Assembly: GCA_016744435.1 (NCBI GenBank)
Contig: JADGEJ010000026.1
Coordinates: 1-52,886, forward strand
Direction of reading: 5' to 3'
DNA from: Lentibacter sp.
GTDB taxonomy: Bacteria > Pseudomonadota > Alphaproteobacteria > Rhodobacterales > Rhodobacteraceae
Length of the DNA: 52,886 nucleotides
Shown in pieces: positions 24,756 through 33,518 of this stretch. How positions within the stretch are numbered: the first letter of the stretch is position 1; every line of letters starts with the position of its first letter. Position numbers and translations under genes: made by a program. The notes below the pieces were generated by a model. It was not told where the DNA came from and did not search any database. It was given only the letters and a program-made list of their open reading frames with translations.

Positions 24756-26060
24756 ATGGCAGATCTTACAAGCAATTTTCTTGGTATCACCTCTCCCAAT
24801 CCGTTCTGGCTCGCCTCGGCTCCGCCAACGGACAAGGAATACAACGTGCGGCGCGCGTTTGAAGCCGGTTGGGGCGGCGTTGTTTGGAAAACACTGGGAG
24901 AAGACGGCCCTCCTGTCGTCAATGTGAATGGGCCGCGCTATGGCGTTGTGCATGGGGCTGACCGGCGCGTTTTGGGGCTCAACAACATCGAGCTGATCAC
25001 CGACCGCGACTTGCACCAGAACCTTGAAGAGATCAAACGTGTGAAGGCGGATTATCCTGATCGCGCCATCATCGTTTCGCTCATGGTGCCCTGTGAGGAA
25101 GGCGCATGGAAAGCCATCCTGCCGCTGGTTGAAGACACTGGCGCTGACGGGATCGAACTGAACTTTGGGTGCCCGCACGGTATGGCCGAACGCGGCATGG
25201 GCTCGGCTGTTGGGCAGGTGCCTGAATACATCGAGATGGTGACGCGGTGGTGCAAGGAGAATTACTCAAAGCCAGTTATCGTGAAACTCACGCCGAACAT
25301 CACCGACATCCGCAAGCCAGCTGCTGCGGCGATGCGCGGAGGCGCTGACGCTGTGTCTCTGATCAATACAATCAACTCGATCGTATCGGTTGATCTGGAC
25401 ATCATGGCGCCTGAACCCACGATTGATGGCAAAGGCACCCATGGCGGCTATTGCGGCCCAGCCGTGAAGCCAATAGCGATGTCGATGGTTAGCGAGATAG
25501 CTCGTGATCCTGAGACCGCTGGTTTGCCGATTTCGGGCATCGGCGGCATCACTACATGGCGCGATGCGGCTGAGTATATGGCGCTCGGCTGTGGCAATGT
25601 GCAGGTTTGTACTGCCGCGATGACCTATGGTTTCAAGATCGTACAAGAGATGATCAGCGGGCTGTCGCAATGGATGGACGAAAAGGGCCACACCGCGGTG
25701 TCTGACTTTGTCGGCATGGCCGTGCCGAATGTCACAGATTGGCAGTATCTGAACCTGAACTATGTGACTAAAGCCATGATCAGCCAAGATGATTGCATCA
25801 GTTGCGGACGGTGCTTTGCGGCCTGTGAAGACACCTCGCATCAGGCCGTTTTGATGTCCGAAGATCGGGTGTTTACTGTCAACGATGCTGAGTGCGTCGC
25901 CTGCAACCTTTGCGTTGAGGTGTGCCCTGTTGAAAACTGTATTACCATGGTCGAGCAAGCGCCCGGTACGGTAGACGAGCGCACCAATAAAGTGGTGGAA
26001 AACGAGCATGGTGACTGGACAACACACCCCAATAACCCGGGTGCCGTTGCGGCTGAGTAA
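24756..26060 (+). CDS. preA: NAD-dependent dihydropyrimidine dehydrogenase subunit PreA
   Basis: A 434-residue dihydroorotate-dehydrogenase-like FMN barrel followed by a ferredoxin domain. The barrel starts NFLGITSPNPFWLASAPPTD and includes GIELNFGCPHGMAERGMG and VIVKLTPNITDI. The C-terminus holds two 4Fe-4S motifs, CISCGRCFAAC and CVACNLCVEVCPVENC. Pyrimidine reduction takes place here with electrons supplied by PreT. Both subunits, together with the hydrolase at 28359 and dihydropyrimidinase at 30389, make up the reductive pyrimidine pathway to beta-alanine. Confidence 0.95.
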   Translation: MADLTSNFLGITSPNPFWLASAPPTDKEYNVRRAFEAGWGGVVWKTLGEDGPPVVNVNGPRYGVVHGADRRVLGLNNIELITDRDLHQNLEEIKRVKADYPDRAIIVSLMVPCEEGAWKAILPLVEDTGADGIELNFGCPHGMAERGMGSAVGQVPEYIEMVTRWCKENYSKPVIVKLTPNITDIRKPAAAAMRGGADAVSLINTINSIVSVDLDIMAPEPTIDGKGTHGGYCGPAVKPIAMSMVSEIARDPETAGLPISGIGGITTWRDAAEYMALGCGNVQVCTAAMTYGFKIVQEMISGLSQWMDEKGHTAVSDFVGMAVPNVTDWQYLNLNYVTKAMISQDDCISCGRCFAACEDTSHQAVLMSEDRVFTVNDAECVACNLCVEVCPVENCITMVEQAPGTVDERTNKVVENEHGDWTTHPNNPGAVAAE

Positions 26061-26081
26061 GCCGACAGTTGGCTCGCCAAG

Positions 26082-26969
26082 ATGACGCGCGAACTCGCTG
26101 GGCACTTGGCAATGGTGTGTTTCGCAGCGCTTGTTGCTGGGTCATTCGCGCTTGGTGCTCTGATAGCGGGTCAGGTCTCGCCGCTTGTTGTCACGGCGCT
26201 GAGGTTCCTCATCACTATAGTGCTGCTAGCCGTTTTTGTGGTGGCTTCCGGCCGCTTTGAACGCCGCGCTTTTCGCGCACCTTGGCGGTATGCAGTGCTC
26301 GGGGCTTGTCCGGCACTCTACTTTATTTTCATGTTTGAAGCGCTCAAAACCGCACCCGCGATTTCACTGTCTGTTGAGTTTACACTGACGCCGCTTGTCA
26401 CCGGAGTGTTTGGTTACTTTCTGCTCGGGCAAGTGGCCTCACGGCGGGTTCTTATTGGTTTGCTTATCGGAGCTATCGGTGCGGTTTGGGTGATCTTTCG
26501 AGGAGATATTGGCCAGTTTCTTGCGTTGCATATCGGGCGCGGCGAGGCGATCTTCTTTGTCGGAATGACATTCTACGCGCTCTATGCGCCCTTGGTGCGC
26601 AAGCTCAAGCGCGACGAGCCTGCACTTGTGTTCACCCTCGCGATAACGCTGGGCGCGCTGGCGGTTACCCTCCCATTTGCAGCGAAAGGCCTTGTTCAAA
26701 CAGACTACGCCGCACTACCGCTAAAGGCATGGGCGATCGTTGCCTATTTGGCGGTCTTCGCCAGCGCGGCGACATTTTCGCTGATCCAGTTTGCGGCTCT
26801 TAGGCTGCCCTCTGTCAAAGTCATGGCGCATACTTATCTGATCCCGAGCTGGGTGATCGTTTGGCAGCTTGCCATGGGCAAGGGCGCGCCATCATCCGCT
26901 GAGTTGATCGGCGTGGCGCTGACCATTCTTGCACTGGCCCTGCTGCTTAAGAGTCAGGATCAGGGCTGA
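26082..26969 (+). CDS. DMT superfamily (EamA) transporter
   Basis: A 295-residue inner-membrane protein with about ten hydrophobic helices in two EamA repeats. The first starts HLAMVCFAALVAGSFALGALIAGQVSPLVVTALRF (shown here in outline by its hydrophobic pattern), and the second near GRGEAIFFVGMTFYALYAPL. Family members export or import metabolites; specificity cannot be predicted. It lies 21 bp after preA and so may be in the same transcript. Its 3' end overlaps the convergent RutR gene by 23 bp. A role in moving a pyrimidine-pathway product is possible by context only. Confidence 0.85.
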   Translation: MTRELAGHLAMVCFAALVAGSFALGALIAGQVSPLVVTALRFLITIVLLAVFVVASGRFERRAFRAPWRYAVLGACPALYFIFMFEALKTAPAISLSVEFTLTPLVTGVFGYFLLGQVASRRVLIGLLIGAIGAVWVIFRGDIGQFLALHIGRGEAIFFVGMTFYALYAPLVRKLKRDEPALVFTLAITLGALAVTLPFAAKGLVQTDYAALPLKAWAIVAYLAVFASAATFSLIQFAALRLPSVKVMAHTYLIPSWVIVWQLAMGKGAPSSAELIGVALTILALALLLKSQDQG

Positions 26970-27579
26970 GCAGCGCGCGATACATTCTGTCAAGAAACGG
27001 CCCGGCGGTTGCGAAGGGGTCTTTGCCATCGGGCAAAACGGCGCGCACTTGAATGTCAAAGTCGGCGTAGTGCTGCGTGGTTGCCCAGATCGAAAAAAAC
27101 AAGTGGTGCGGATCAATTTTGGCGATCTTTCCAGCCGCCACCCAATGTGCGATTGCCTCGGCCTTGGTCGCAACGAGTGTCTTCAAGTCACCCTCTAGTT
27201 CGGGAAGGATATGCGGAGCGCCTTGCAGAACTTCGTAGGCAAACAGCTTACTTTCGCGCGGGTAGTTCTGCGCCATCTTGAGCTTTTGTGCGACGTATTT
27301 GCAGATCTCTTCTATAGGGTCTCCACTTTCGTCGATCTCTTGCAAGGGCGCGAGCCATGTTTCCAAAAGCTCGGCGAGCAAGGCCTTGTGGATCGCTTCC
27401 TTACTGTCGAAATAGTAGAGAATGTTGGGCTTTGAAACACCCGCGCGTTTGGCGATCATGTCGATCGTTGTGCCGCGAAATCCGAAATCCGAGAACACAT
27501 CCAACGCGGCCTCTAAGATGGAGCGGGTTTTTTCACGCTGGATGCGTGTTGGCTTTTTGGTTGTCTGTGATCGGGCCAT
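26947..27579 (-). CDS. rutR: RutR-like TetR-family repressor (copy 1)
   Basis: A 210-residue TetR regulator. The N-terminal HTH lies in residues about 18-65 (RSILEAALDVFSDFGFRGTT, then KRAGVSKPNILYYFDSKEAI). The C-terminal domain is of the YcdC/RutR type: ETWLAPLQEID, YPRESKLFAYEVLQGAPH and IWATTQHYADFDIQV closely follow E. coli RutR, which senses uracil and thymine. Its genomic place among pyrimidine-degradation genes supports the same role. It is convergent with the DMT gene and 38 bp downstream of a second RutR-like gene on the same strand. Confidence 0.88.
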   Translation of the reverse strand: MARSQTTKKPTRIQREKTRSILEAALDVFSDFGFRGTTIDMIAKRAGVSKPNILYYFDSKEAIHKALLAELLETWLAPLQEIDESGDPIEEICKYVAQKLKMAQNYPRESKLFAYEVLQGAPHILPELEGDLKTLVATKAEAIAHWVAAGKIAKIDPHHLFFSIWATTQHYADFDIQVRAVLPDGKDPFATAGPFLDRMYRALLSPDPDS

Positions 27580-27617
27580 TTTGCGCGCAGGAGACCTCGT
27601 GAATTTGTCAGGCTTAG

Positions 27618-28256
27618 TCAGTCGGGCGAAAGACCAACGCCTTTCAGTATCACTGTCTTAATTGATTTTTTCACCGCTTGCCACTGGCTGTCGCTATAAG
27701 GTTTGCCACCGTTGAGTGTATTGATCTGATGGCCGAAGTCAGCGTAGTGCTGCGTGGTTGACCAGATCATGTAGAGCAAATGTGCCGGGTCGATAGGGTC
27801 CATCTCGCCACCCGCGATCCAACGTTCAATGTGCGTGCCACGATCATTGGACCACTCCAACAGCTGGCCTTCGAGATAGTCTTGGATGATCGGCGCGCCA
27901 TGCATGATTTCGGCGGCCCAGACCTTGGAGCCGTAAGGATGCGAGCGCGCGAGATCGACTTTCTTGTCGATGTAACGGCTGAGCGCTTCCTTGGGGCCTA
28001 AGGCCGTGTCAAACGCCGAGGCGGCCTCCATCCAGATGTCGAAGATATTATAGACAACGCGGCGGTAAATCTCTTCCTTGGTTTTGAAGTAATAGTGCAC
28101 GTTGGCCTTGGGCAGCCCCGCCACATCGGCGATCAGCTGTGTTGTCGCGCCCGCAAACCCCGCCTCGGCAAAGACTTTTTCCGCTGCCTCCAGAATAACC
28201 TTCTGGTTCTGCGAGCGCTTAGAAAACTTGCGAAAAGGGATCGCTTTGGCTGGCAT
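27618..28256 (-). CDS. RutR-like TetR-family repressor (copy 2)
   Basis: A 212-residue paralogue of copy 1, with HTH near EAAEKVFAEAGFAGATTQL and LPKANVHYYFKTKEEI and the RutR-type C-terminal domain (IWSTTQHYADFGHQI). ATG at 28256 follows ggaag; the longer frame to 28337 is rejected because it would run through the two RutR-like boxes. It is divergent from the carbamoyl-amide hydrolase gene and so is well placed for autoregulation and control of that operon. Two RutR paralogues may respond to different pyrimidines or to pathway intermediates. Confidence 0.87.
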   Translation of the reverse strand: MPAKAIPFRKFSKRSQNQKVILEAAEKVFAEAGFAGATTQLIADVAGLPKANVHYYFKTKEEIYRRVVYNIFDIWMEAASAFDTALGPKEALSRYIDKKVDLARSHPYGSKVWAAEIMHGAPIIQDYLEGQLLEWSNDRGTHIERWIAGGEMDPIDPAHLLYMIWSTTQHYADFGHQINTLNGGKPYSDSQWQAVKKSIKTVILKGVGLSPD

Positions 28257-28277
28257 CGAAGATCTTCCAGAAAAAAC

Positions 28278-28293
28278 TTGACCGGTTGGACAG
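28278..28293 (+). promoter_or_regulatory. RutR-like box 1
   Basis: TTGACCGGTTGGACAG agrees with the E. coli RutR consensus TTGACCA-nn-TGGTCAA at 11 of 14 fixed positions. It lies in the 102-bp gap between the second RutR-like gene and the hydrolase gene. TTGACC with AATACT 18 bp downstream could be the hydrolase promoter itself. Confidence 0.5.
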
Positions 28294-28306
28294 GTCACTA
28301 CAATAC

Positions 28307-28322
28307 TTGACCATACAGTCAA
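28307..28322 (+). promoter_or_regulatory. RutR-like box 2
   Basis: TTGACCATACAGTCAA agrees with the RutR consensus TTGACCA-nn-TGGTCAA at 12 of 14 fixed positions. It starts 29 bp after the start of box 1 and 52 bp before the hydrolase ATG. It would cover the possible -10 region, a classical repression position. Confidence 0.6.
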
Positions 28323-28358
28323 TAAATTTTCCGTCAAGGAAGCTCCGAGGGGGGATAC

Positions 28359-29609
28359 ATGCCAAAACCCAATTCAAACCTGCGCATCAATGGTGACCGC
28401 CTGTGGGACAGCTTGATGGAAATGGCCAAGATCGGCCCCGGCGTTGCTGGGGGCAACAACCGTCAGACTCTCACTGACGAAGACGGCGAAGGCCGCGCTT
28501 TGTTTCAGTCGTGGTGCGAAGCTGCGGGCTGCACCATGGGGCTTGACCAGATGGGCAACATGTTCGCCACATGGGGCGGCACAGACCCTGACGCGCTGCC
28601 TGTCTACGTTGGCTCACACCTCGACACGCAGCCAACCGGCGGCAAGTATGACGGCGTCTTGGGAGTGCTCGGCGGGCTAGAGATTTTGCGAACGCTGAAC
28701 GACCTTAAGATTAAAACCAAACATCCTATCGTTGTGACCAACTGGACCAACGAGGAGGGCACGCGCTATGCGCCGGCGATGCTGTCGTCAGGTGTGTTCG
28801 CGGGCATTCACACGCAAGACTGGGCGTATGACCGCGCCGATGCTGACGGGCTGAAGTTCGGCGATGAGCTGAAGCGCATCGGCTGGCAGGGCGATGAAGA
28901 AGTTGGCGCGCGCAAGATGCATGCCTTCTTTGAGCTGCACATTGAGCAGGGGCCCATTTTGGAAGCCGAAGGCAAAGATATCGGCGTTGTTACGCATGGG
29001 CAGGGGCTGTCTTGGACGCAAGTGACTGTGACAGGCAAAGACAGCCACACAGGCAGCACGCCGATGCCTATGCGCAAGAACGCTGGCCTCGGCATGGCGC
29101 GGATTTTGGACAAGGTTGACGAGATCGCTTGGTCACACGCGCCCCACGCTGTTGGGGCTGCGGGCCATATTGATGTCTTTCCAAACTCGCGCAACGTGAT
29201 CCCCGGCAAGGTGGTGTTCACGGTTGATTTCCGCTCGCCTGACTTGAGCGTGATTGAAGACATGGAAGCGCGTTTGCGCGTTGAAGGCCAGAAAATAGCC
29301 GACGATATGGGGCTGACTATCGAGTTCGAAAAAGTCGGCGGGTTTGACCCGGTGAGCTTTGATGAGAGCTGCGTCGCTGCTGTGCGCAACGCCGCCGAGC
29401 GGATGGGCTATAGCCACATGAACCTCATCTCAGGCGCAGGCCACGACGCGTGTTGGATCAACCGGGTGGCGCCCACGGCCATGGTCATGTGCCCCTGCGT
29501 TGACGGGCTTTCACACAATGAAGCCGAAGAAATTTCCAAGGAATGGGCCACAGCAGGCGCTGACGTGCTGATGCAAGCGGTTCTGGAAACGGCGGGGATT
29601 GTCGCGTAA
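28359..29609 (+). CDS. Zn-dependent carbamoyl-amide hydrolase (beta-ureidopropionase-type, M20 family)
   Basis: A 416-residue M20-family hydrolase of the hydantoinase/carbamoylase group. Metal-binding segments are VGSHLDTQPTGGKYDGVLG, NEEGTRY, FFELHIEQGP and SGAGHDACWINRVAPT. Related enzymes include allantoate amidohydrolase, N-carbamoyl amino-acid hydrolase and bacterial beta-ureidopropionase. Here it is encoded with PreTA and dihydropyrimidinase, so hydrolysis of N-carbamoyl-beta-alanine to beta-alanine, CO2 and ammonia is the natural assignment. The ATG follows cgaggggggatac. Its promoter region carries two RutR-like boxes. Confidence 0.92.
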   Translation: MPKPNSNLRINGDRLWDSLMEMAKIGPGVAGGNNRQTLTDEDGEGRALFQSWCEAAGCTMGLDQMGNMFATWGGTDPDALPVYVGSHLDTQPTGGKYDGVLGVLGGLEILRTLNDLKIKTKHPIVVTNWTNEEGTRYAPAMLSSGVFAGIHTQDWAYDRADADGLKFGDELKRIGWQGDEEVGARKMHAFFELHIEQGPILEAEGKDIGVVTHGQGLSWTQVTVTGKDSHTGSTPMPMRKNAGLGMARILDKVDEIAWSHAPHAVGAAGHIDVFPNSRNVIPGKVVFTVDFRSPDLSVIEDMEARLRVEGQKIADDMGLTIEFEKVGGFDPVSFDESCVAAVRNAAERMGYSHMNLISGAGHDACWINRVAPTAMVMCPCVDGLSHNEAEEISKEWATAGADVLMQAVLETAGIVA

Positions 29610-30372
29610 TTTGAATTCCCTCCCTCTCATAACAGCGCTGAGCCTCTGCGCCTTGACTGCGCAAGCGGCCCCCAAGCCCGGTGCGGATTGGGACTGGCAG
29701 TTGTCGGGAAACGTCGCCGCGCCGCACGGTGTCTCGGTGTTTGACACTGACCCTGACAGCGTGACCCGCGGCCAGATCATGGCGTTAAATGCAGCGGGAG
29801 TTTACACGATTTGTTATGTTTCTGTCGGCACGCTTGAATACTATCGCGAGGATGTGAAGCACTTCCCGCCGCAGACCTTGGGCAAGCGCTATGAAGACTG
29901 GCCAGACGAGCGGTTTGTCGACATCCGTGATCAGGGCCATATTCCCGCGATCATGGCCAAACGCTTTGCCACCTGCGCGCAGAAAGGCTTTGCGGCCGTC
30001 GAGCCGGACAACGTGGACGTCTATCAAAACGACAGCGGGTTTGACATCAGCGCGGCTGACACGCTGCGCTACCTTAAAATGTTGGCCAAGGCGGCGCATG
30101 ATCTGAACATGGAGATCGGCCAGAAGAACGTGCCAGAACTGACATCAGATCTGGTCGGGGTGATGGACTTTATGATTGCCGAAAGCTGTTACCAAGACGG
30201 CTGGTGTGAACAGGTTCTGCCCTACATCAAAGCGGGCAAGCCTGTGTTTGACGCGGAATATACGGACAGGCCTATTAACTTTAAAAAAGCTTGCAACTAT
30301 GCGGAAAATACGAAGATTTCTTTGGTCCTGAAGGATCGCGATTTAACTTCAAAGCGCCGTGTGTGCCAATGA
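29599..30372 (+). CDS. Secreted GH114/TM1410-like protein (endo-alpha-1,4-polygalactosaminidase family)
   Basis: A 257-residue exported protein. It begins at TTG 29599 (overlapping the hydrolase stop by 11 bp) or TTG 29611; no ATG fits. The signal peptide is SLPLITALSLCALTAQA. The rest is a small barrel with WDWQLSG, YTICYVSVGTLEYYRED, FAAVEPDNVDVYQND (the acidic motif of GH114 proteins) and EIGQKNVPEL. Family members cleave galactosaminogalactan-type polymers. Lying inside a pyrimidine-degradation operon is odd, and a function there is not evident. Start choice is uncertain. Confidence 0.8.
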   Translation: MSRNLNSLPLITALSLCALTAQAAPKPGADWDWQLSGNVAAPHGVSVFDTDPDSVTRGQIMALNAAGVYTICYVSVGTLEYYREDVKHFPPQTLGKRYEDWPDERFVDIRDQGHIPAIMAKRFATCAQKGFAAVEPDNVDVYQNDSGFDISAADTLRYLKMLAKAAHDLNMEIGQKNVPELTSDLVGVMDFMIAESCYQDGWCEQVLPYIKAGKPVFDAEYTDRPINFKKACNYAENTKISLVLKDRDLTSKRRVCQ

Positions 30373-30388
30373 ATAAGGGAGACTTGAA

Positions 30389-31849
30389 GTGACAAAAGTT
30401 ATCAAAGGCGGCACGGTTTGCACGGCAGATCGCAGCTATAAGGCTGATGTTCTGATCGAGGGGGAGGTGATCAAACAGATCGGCCAAGACCTTGTGGGCG
30501 ACGAGTATATCGACGCTGAAGGCGCCTACGTTATTCCCGGCGGGATTGATCCGCACACGCACCTTGAGATGCCCTTTATGGGCACCACGGCGGCTGAAAC
30601 TTTTGAGTCCGGCACATGGGCCGCGGCTGTTGGCGGCACCACGATGGTTGTTGATTTCTGCCTGCCCGGAGAAGACGGCGATTTGAAGAACGCCATCAAC
30701 GAGTGGCACAGAAAGTCAGCGCCGCAAATCTGCTCGGATGTTGGCTATCACATGGCGATTACGGGCTGGGACGAGAGCGTCTTTAACGGCATGAAAGACG
30801 CGGTTGATATGGGCGTGAACAGCTTCAAGCATTTCATGGCCTACAAGGGCGCGTTGATGATCGAAGACGACGAAATGTTCGCCTCGTTCAAGCGCTGCGC
30901 CGAGCTTGGCGCGCTGCCGATGGTGCATGCCGAGAACGGCGATCTGGTTGCCGAGTTGCAGCAGAAATATTTCGACCAAGGCATTACAGGCCCCGAAGGC
31001 CACGCCTTTTCGCGCCCCCCTGAGCTTGAGGGCGAGGCGGCCAACCGCGCGATCACGATTGCCGATACGGCGGGTGTTCCGCTCTACATTGTGCACGTGT
31101 CTTGCGAGCAAACCCATGAGGCGATCCGCCGTGCCCGCCAGAAGGGTATGCGCGTTTATGGCGAGCCGCTGATCCAGTTTCTCACACTCGATGAGAGCGA
31201 GTATTTCAACAAGGACTGGGACCATGCGGCGCGCCGCGTGATGAGCCCGCCGTTCCGCAGCAAGGACCACCAAGACAGCCTCTGGGCTGGCTTGCAGTCG
31301 GGCTCACTTCAGGTTGTGGCGACAGACCACGCCGCCTTTAACACCGAGCAAAAGCGGGCAGGGCGCGACGACTTTCGCATCATCCCCAACGGCTCAAACG
31401 GGCTGGAGGAACGCCTCGCTGTGCTGTGGACGGAGGGTGTCGAAACAGGCCGCCTGACCAAAGAAGAGTTCGTCGCGACGACCTCGACGAACGTTGCCAA
31501 GATCCTCAATATCTACCCCAAGAAAGGCGCGATTGTTGAGGGGGCCGATGCTGATATCGTGGTCTGGGATCCGTCGATCACCAAGACGATCAGCCCGTCC
31601 AACCACCACTCTGTTCTGGACTATAATGTCTTTGAAGGCTTTGAAGTCAAAGCACAATCTCGCTTCACGCTCAGCCGTGGCGAAGTGATCTGGGCTTGGG
31701 GCCAAAACAGCCAGCCCAACCCGGGCCGTGGCCGCTTTGTGCCGCGCCCTGCGTTTAGCTCGGCCCAAAAGGCACTCAGCCAGTGGAAAGCGCTGAACTC
31801 GCCCCGCAAGATCGAGCGTGACCCTCTCAACATTCCGGCAGGTATCTAA
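30389..31849 (+). CDS. hydA: Dihydropyrimidinase (D-hydantoinase)
   Basis: A 486-residue cyclic amidohydrolase. Metal ligands are His56 and His58 (IDPHTHLEMP), the carboxylated Lys153 (KHFMAYKGAL), His180 (VHAENGDL), a histidine in YIVHVSCEQT, and Asp313 (VATDHAAF). It opens dihydrouracil or dihydrothymine to the N-carbamoyl acid. GTG at 30389 follows aagggagact, a strong site. It sits 16 bp after the GH114-like gene, and its stop is directly followed by the ABC ATPase gene, so the transporter is in the same operon. Confidence 0.95.
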   Translation: MTKVIKGGTVCTADRSYKADVLIEGEVIKQIGQDLVGDEYIDAEGAYVIPGGIDPHTHLEMPFMGTTAAETFESGTWAAAVGGTTMVVDFCLPGEDGDLKNAINEWHRKSAPQICSDVGYHMAITGWDESVFNGMKDAVDMGVNSFKHFMAYKGALMIEDDEMFASFKRCAELGALPMVHAENGDLVAELQQKYFDQGITGPEGHAFSRPPELEGEAANRAITIADTAGVPLYIVHVSCEQTHEAIRRARQKGMRVYGEPLIQFLTLDESEYFNKDWDHAARRVMSPPFRSKDHQDSLWAGLQSGSLQVVATDHAAFNTEQKRAGRDDFRIIPNGSNGLEERLAVLWTEGVETGRLTKEEFVATTSTNVAKILNIYPKKGAIVEGADADIVVWDPSITKTISPSNHHSVLDYNVFEGFEVKAQSRFTLSRGEVIWAWGQNSQPNPGRGRFVPRPAFSSAQKALSQWKALNSPRKIERDPLNIPAGI

Positions 31850-32629
31850 ATGAGTGAAGCGGTAATTTCAGCGAAAGACCTGTCGCTGACCTTTGAAACC
31901 AACGACGGGCCAGTGCACGCGCTGAAAGATATCAACCTTGATATCAACAAGGGTGACTTCGTGTCGTTCATCGGCCCGTCGGGTTGTGGCAAGACCACGT
32001 TTTTGCGCTGTATGGCTGATCTGGAAACGCCCACGGGCGGCACTATCACGGTTAACGGGATGTCCGCCGCCGAGGCCCGCATGAAGCGCGCCTATGGCTA
32101 TGTGTTTCAAGCAGCGGGCCTTTATCCGTGGCGCACGATTGGCGGCAACATTCGCCTGCCTCTTGAGATCATGGGGTTTAACAAATCCGAGCAGTCCAAA
32201 CGCGTGACGGATGTGCTTGAGCTGGTCGAGCTGGCAGGCTTTGAGAAGAAGTTTCCGTGGCAGCTTTCGGGCGGTATGCAACAGCGCGCCAGCATCGCCC
32301 GCGCGCTGGCGTTTGATGCTGATATCTTGCTGATGGACGAGCCGTTTGGCGCGCTTGATGAGATTGTTCGCGACCACCTCAACGAGCAACTTTTGCAGCT
32401 TTGGGCGCGGACGGAAAAGACCATTGGCTTTGTGACCCACTCGATCCCCGAGGCGGTGTTTTTGTCAACCAAGATCGTTGTCATGTCGCCGCGCCCCGGG
32501 CGGATTGCTGACGTTATCGAGAGCACTTTGCCGCGCGACAGAACGTTGGATATTCGGGAGAGTCAGGAGTTCGCAGACATCGCGCACCGTGTGCGTGAAG
32601 GGCTGCGGGCGGGACATGCTTATGACTAG
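31850..32629 (+). CDS. ABC transporter ATP-binding protein (nitrate/taurine/thiamine-precursor type)
   Basis: A 259-residue ATPase with Walker [17 protein letters not shown], signature LSGGMQQRASIARALAFD, Walker B ILLMDEPFGALDE and switch FVTHSIPEAVFLS. These are typical of the SsuB/TauB/ThiZ group. Its ATG begins at the base after the dihydropyrimidinase stop, and its own stop overlaps the first permease by 8 bp. It powers an importer whose operon context points to pyrimidines or their dihydro or carbamoyl derivatives; homologues also carry the thiamine precursor formylaminopyrimidine. Confidence 0.93.
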   Translation: MSEAVISAKDLSLTFETNDGPVHALKDINLDINKGDFVSFIGPSGCGKTTFLRCMADLETPTGGTITVNGMSAAEARMKRAYGYVFQAAGLYPWRTIGGNIRLPLEIMGFNKSEQSKRVTDVLELVELAGFEKKFPWQLSGGMQQRASIARALAFDADILLMDEPFGALDEIVRDHLNEQLLQLWARTEKTIGFVTHSIPEAVFLSTKIVVMSPRPGRIADVIESTLPRDRTLDIRESQEFADIAHRVREGLRAGHAYD

Positions 32630-33518
32630 TCGTACCGCAGCTTTGCGCAGAATTTGGCATAGAGCGGGGCCGATCTTGACGATCCTCGCGGTGCTGCTTG
32701 CAGTTTGGTATGCCTCGGCCGTTGCGTTGAACGCTGCATGGGCAAAGGACAAGGCCAAGCGTGCCGACACGGTGTTGACGTTCTCGGAACTGGTTTCTGA
32801 TACGATGTCGCAAGACAAGCCGCTGCTGCCTGCGCCACATCAGGTTGCCGAAGAAATCTACAAGACGACGGTGCTCAAGAAGGTTACTTCTAAGCGCTCG
32901 CTGATCTGGCACGGCTGGATCACGCTCTCGGCCACGCTGCTCGGCTTTGCTTTTGGCACAGCTTTGGGCATGTTGCTGGCAGTCGGCATCGTCTACAGCC
33001 GCGCGACGGATATGTCGGTGATGCCGTGGGTGATCACGAGCCAGACAATTCCGATCCTCGCGGTTGCTCCGATGATCATCGTCGTGCTCAATGCTGTCGG
33101 CGTGTCGGGCCTGCTCCCCAAAGCGTTTATCTCTATGTATCTTTCGTTTTTTCCGGTGGCCGTTGGCATGGTAAAAGGCTTGCGTGCGCCGGACCAGATG
33201 CAGCTTGATCAGATGCGCACATGGAGCGCCACCAAGGCAACGTCGTTCTGGAAGCTGCGGTTGCCAAGCTCGATGCCCTACCTGTTTGCTTCTCTCAAAA
33301 TCGGCATTGCAGCCTCGTTGGTTGGCGCCATCGTGGGAGAACTGCCAACAGGGGCGGTTGCCGGCCTTGGCGCACGCTTGCTGGCGGGAAGCTACTACGG
33401 CCAAACCATCCAGATCTGGAGCGCGCTCATCTGCGCGGCCATCCTCGCGGCCAGCTTGGTGGCCCTCATAGGCTTGATCGAGAAGATCACCCTCAAAAGA
33501 ATGGGGATGCTTTCATGA
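32622..33518 (+). CDS. ABC transporter permease (ThiX/SsuC-like), first
   Basis: A 298-residue inner-membrane permease of the BPD type. After an N-terminal anchor (ILTILAVLLAVWYASAVAL) comes a periplasmic stretch and five or so helices. The EAA-loop region is near ATKATSFWKLRLPSSMPYLF. ATG 32622 has gggcggga seven bases upstream; an ATG at 32616 is too close to that site. It overlaps the ATPase gene by 8 bp and the second permease by 4 bp. Confidence 0.9.
   Translation: MTSRTAALRRIWHRAGPILTILAVLLAVWYASAVALNAAWAKDKAKRADTVLTFSELVSDTMSQDKPLLPAPHQVAEEIYKTTVLKKVTSKRSLIWHGWITLSATLLGFAFGTALGMLLAVGIVYSRATDMSVMPWVITSQTIPILAVAPMIIVVLNAVGVSGLLPKAFISMYLSFFPVAVGMVKGLRAPDQMQLDQMRTWSATKATSFWKLRLPSSMPYLFASLKIGIAASLVGAIVGELPTGAVAGLGARLLAGSYYGQTIQIWSALICAAILAASLVALIGLIEKITLKRMGMLS

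Noticed and set aside
27618-28337. Longer start for RutR copy 2
   Set aside because: It would run through both RutR-like boxes, and the extra residues do not resemble TetR proteins. ATG 28256 has a ggaag site.
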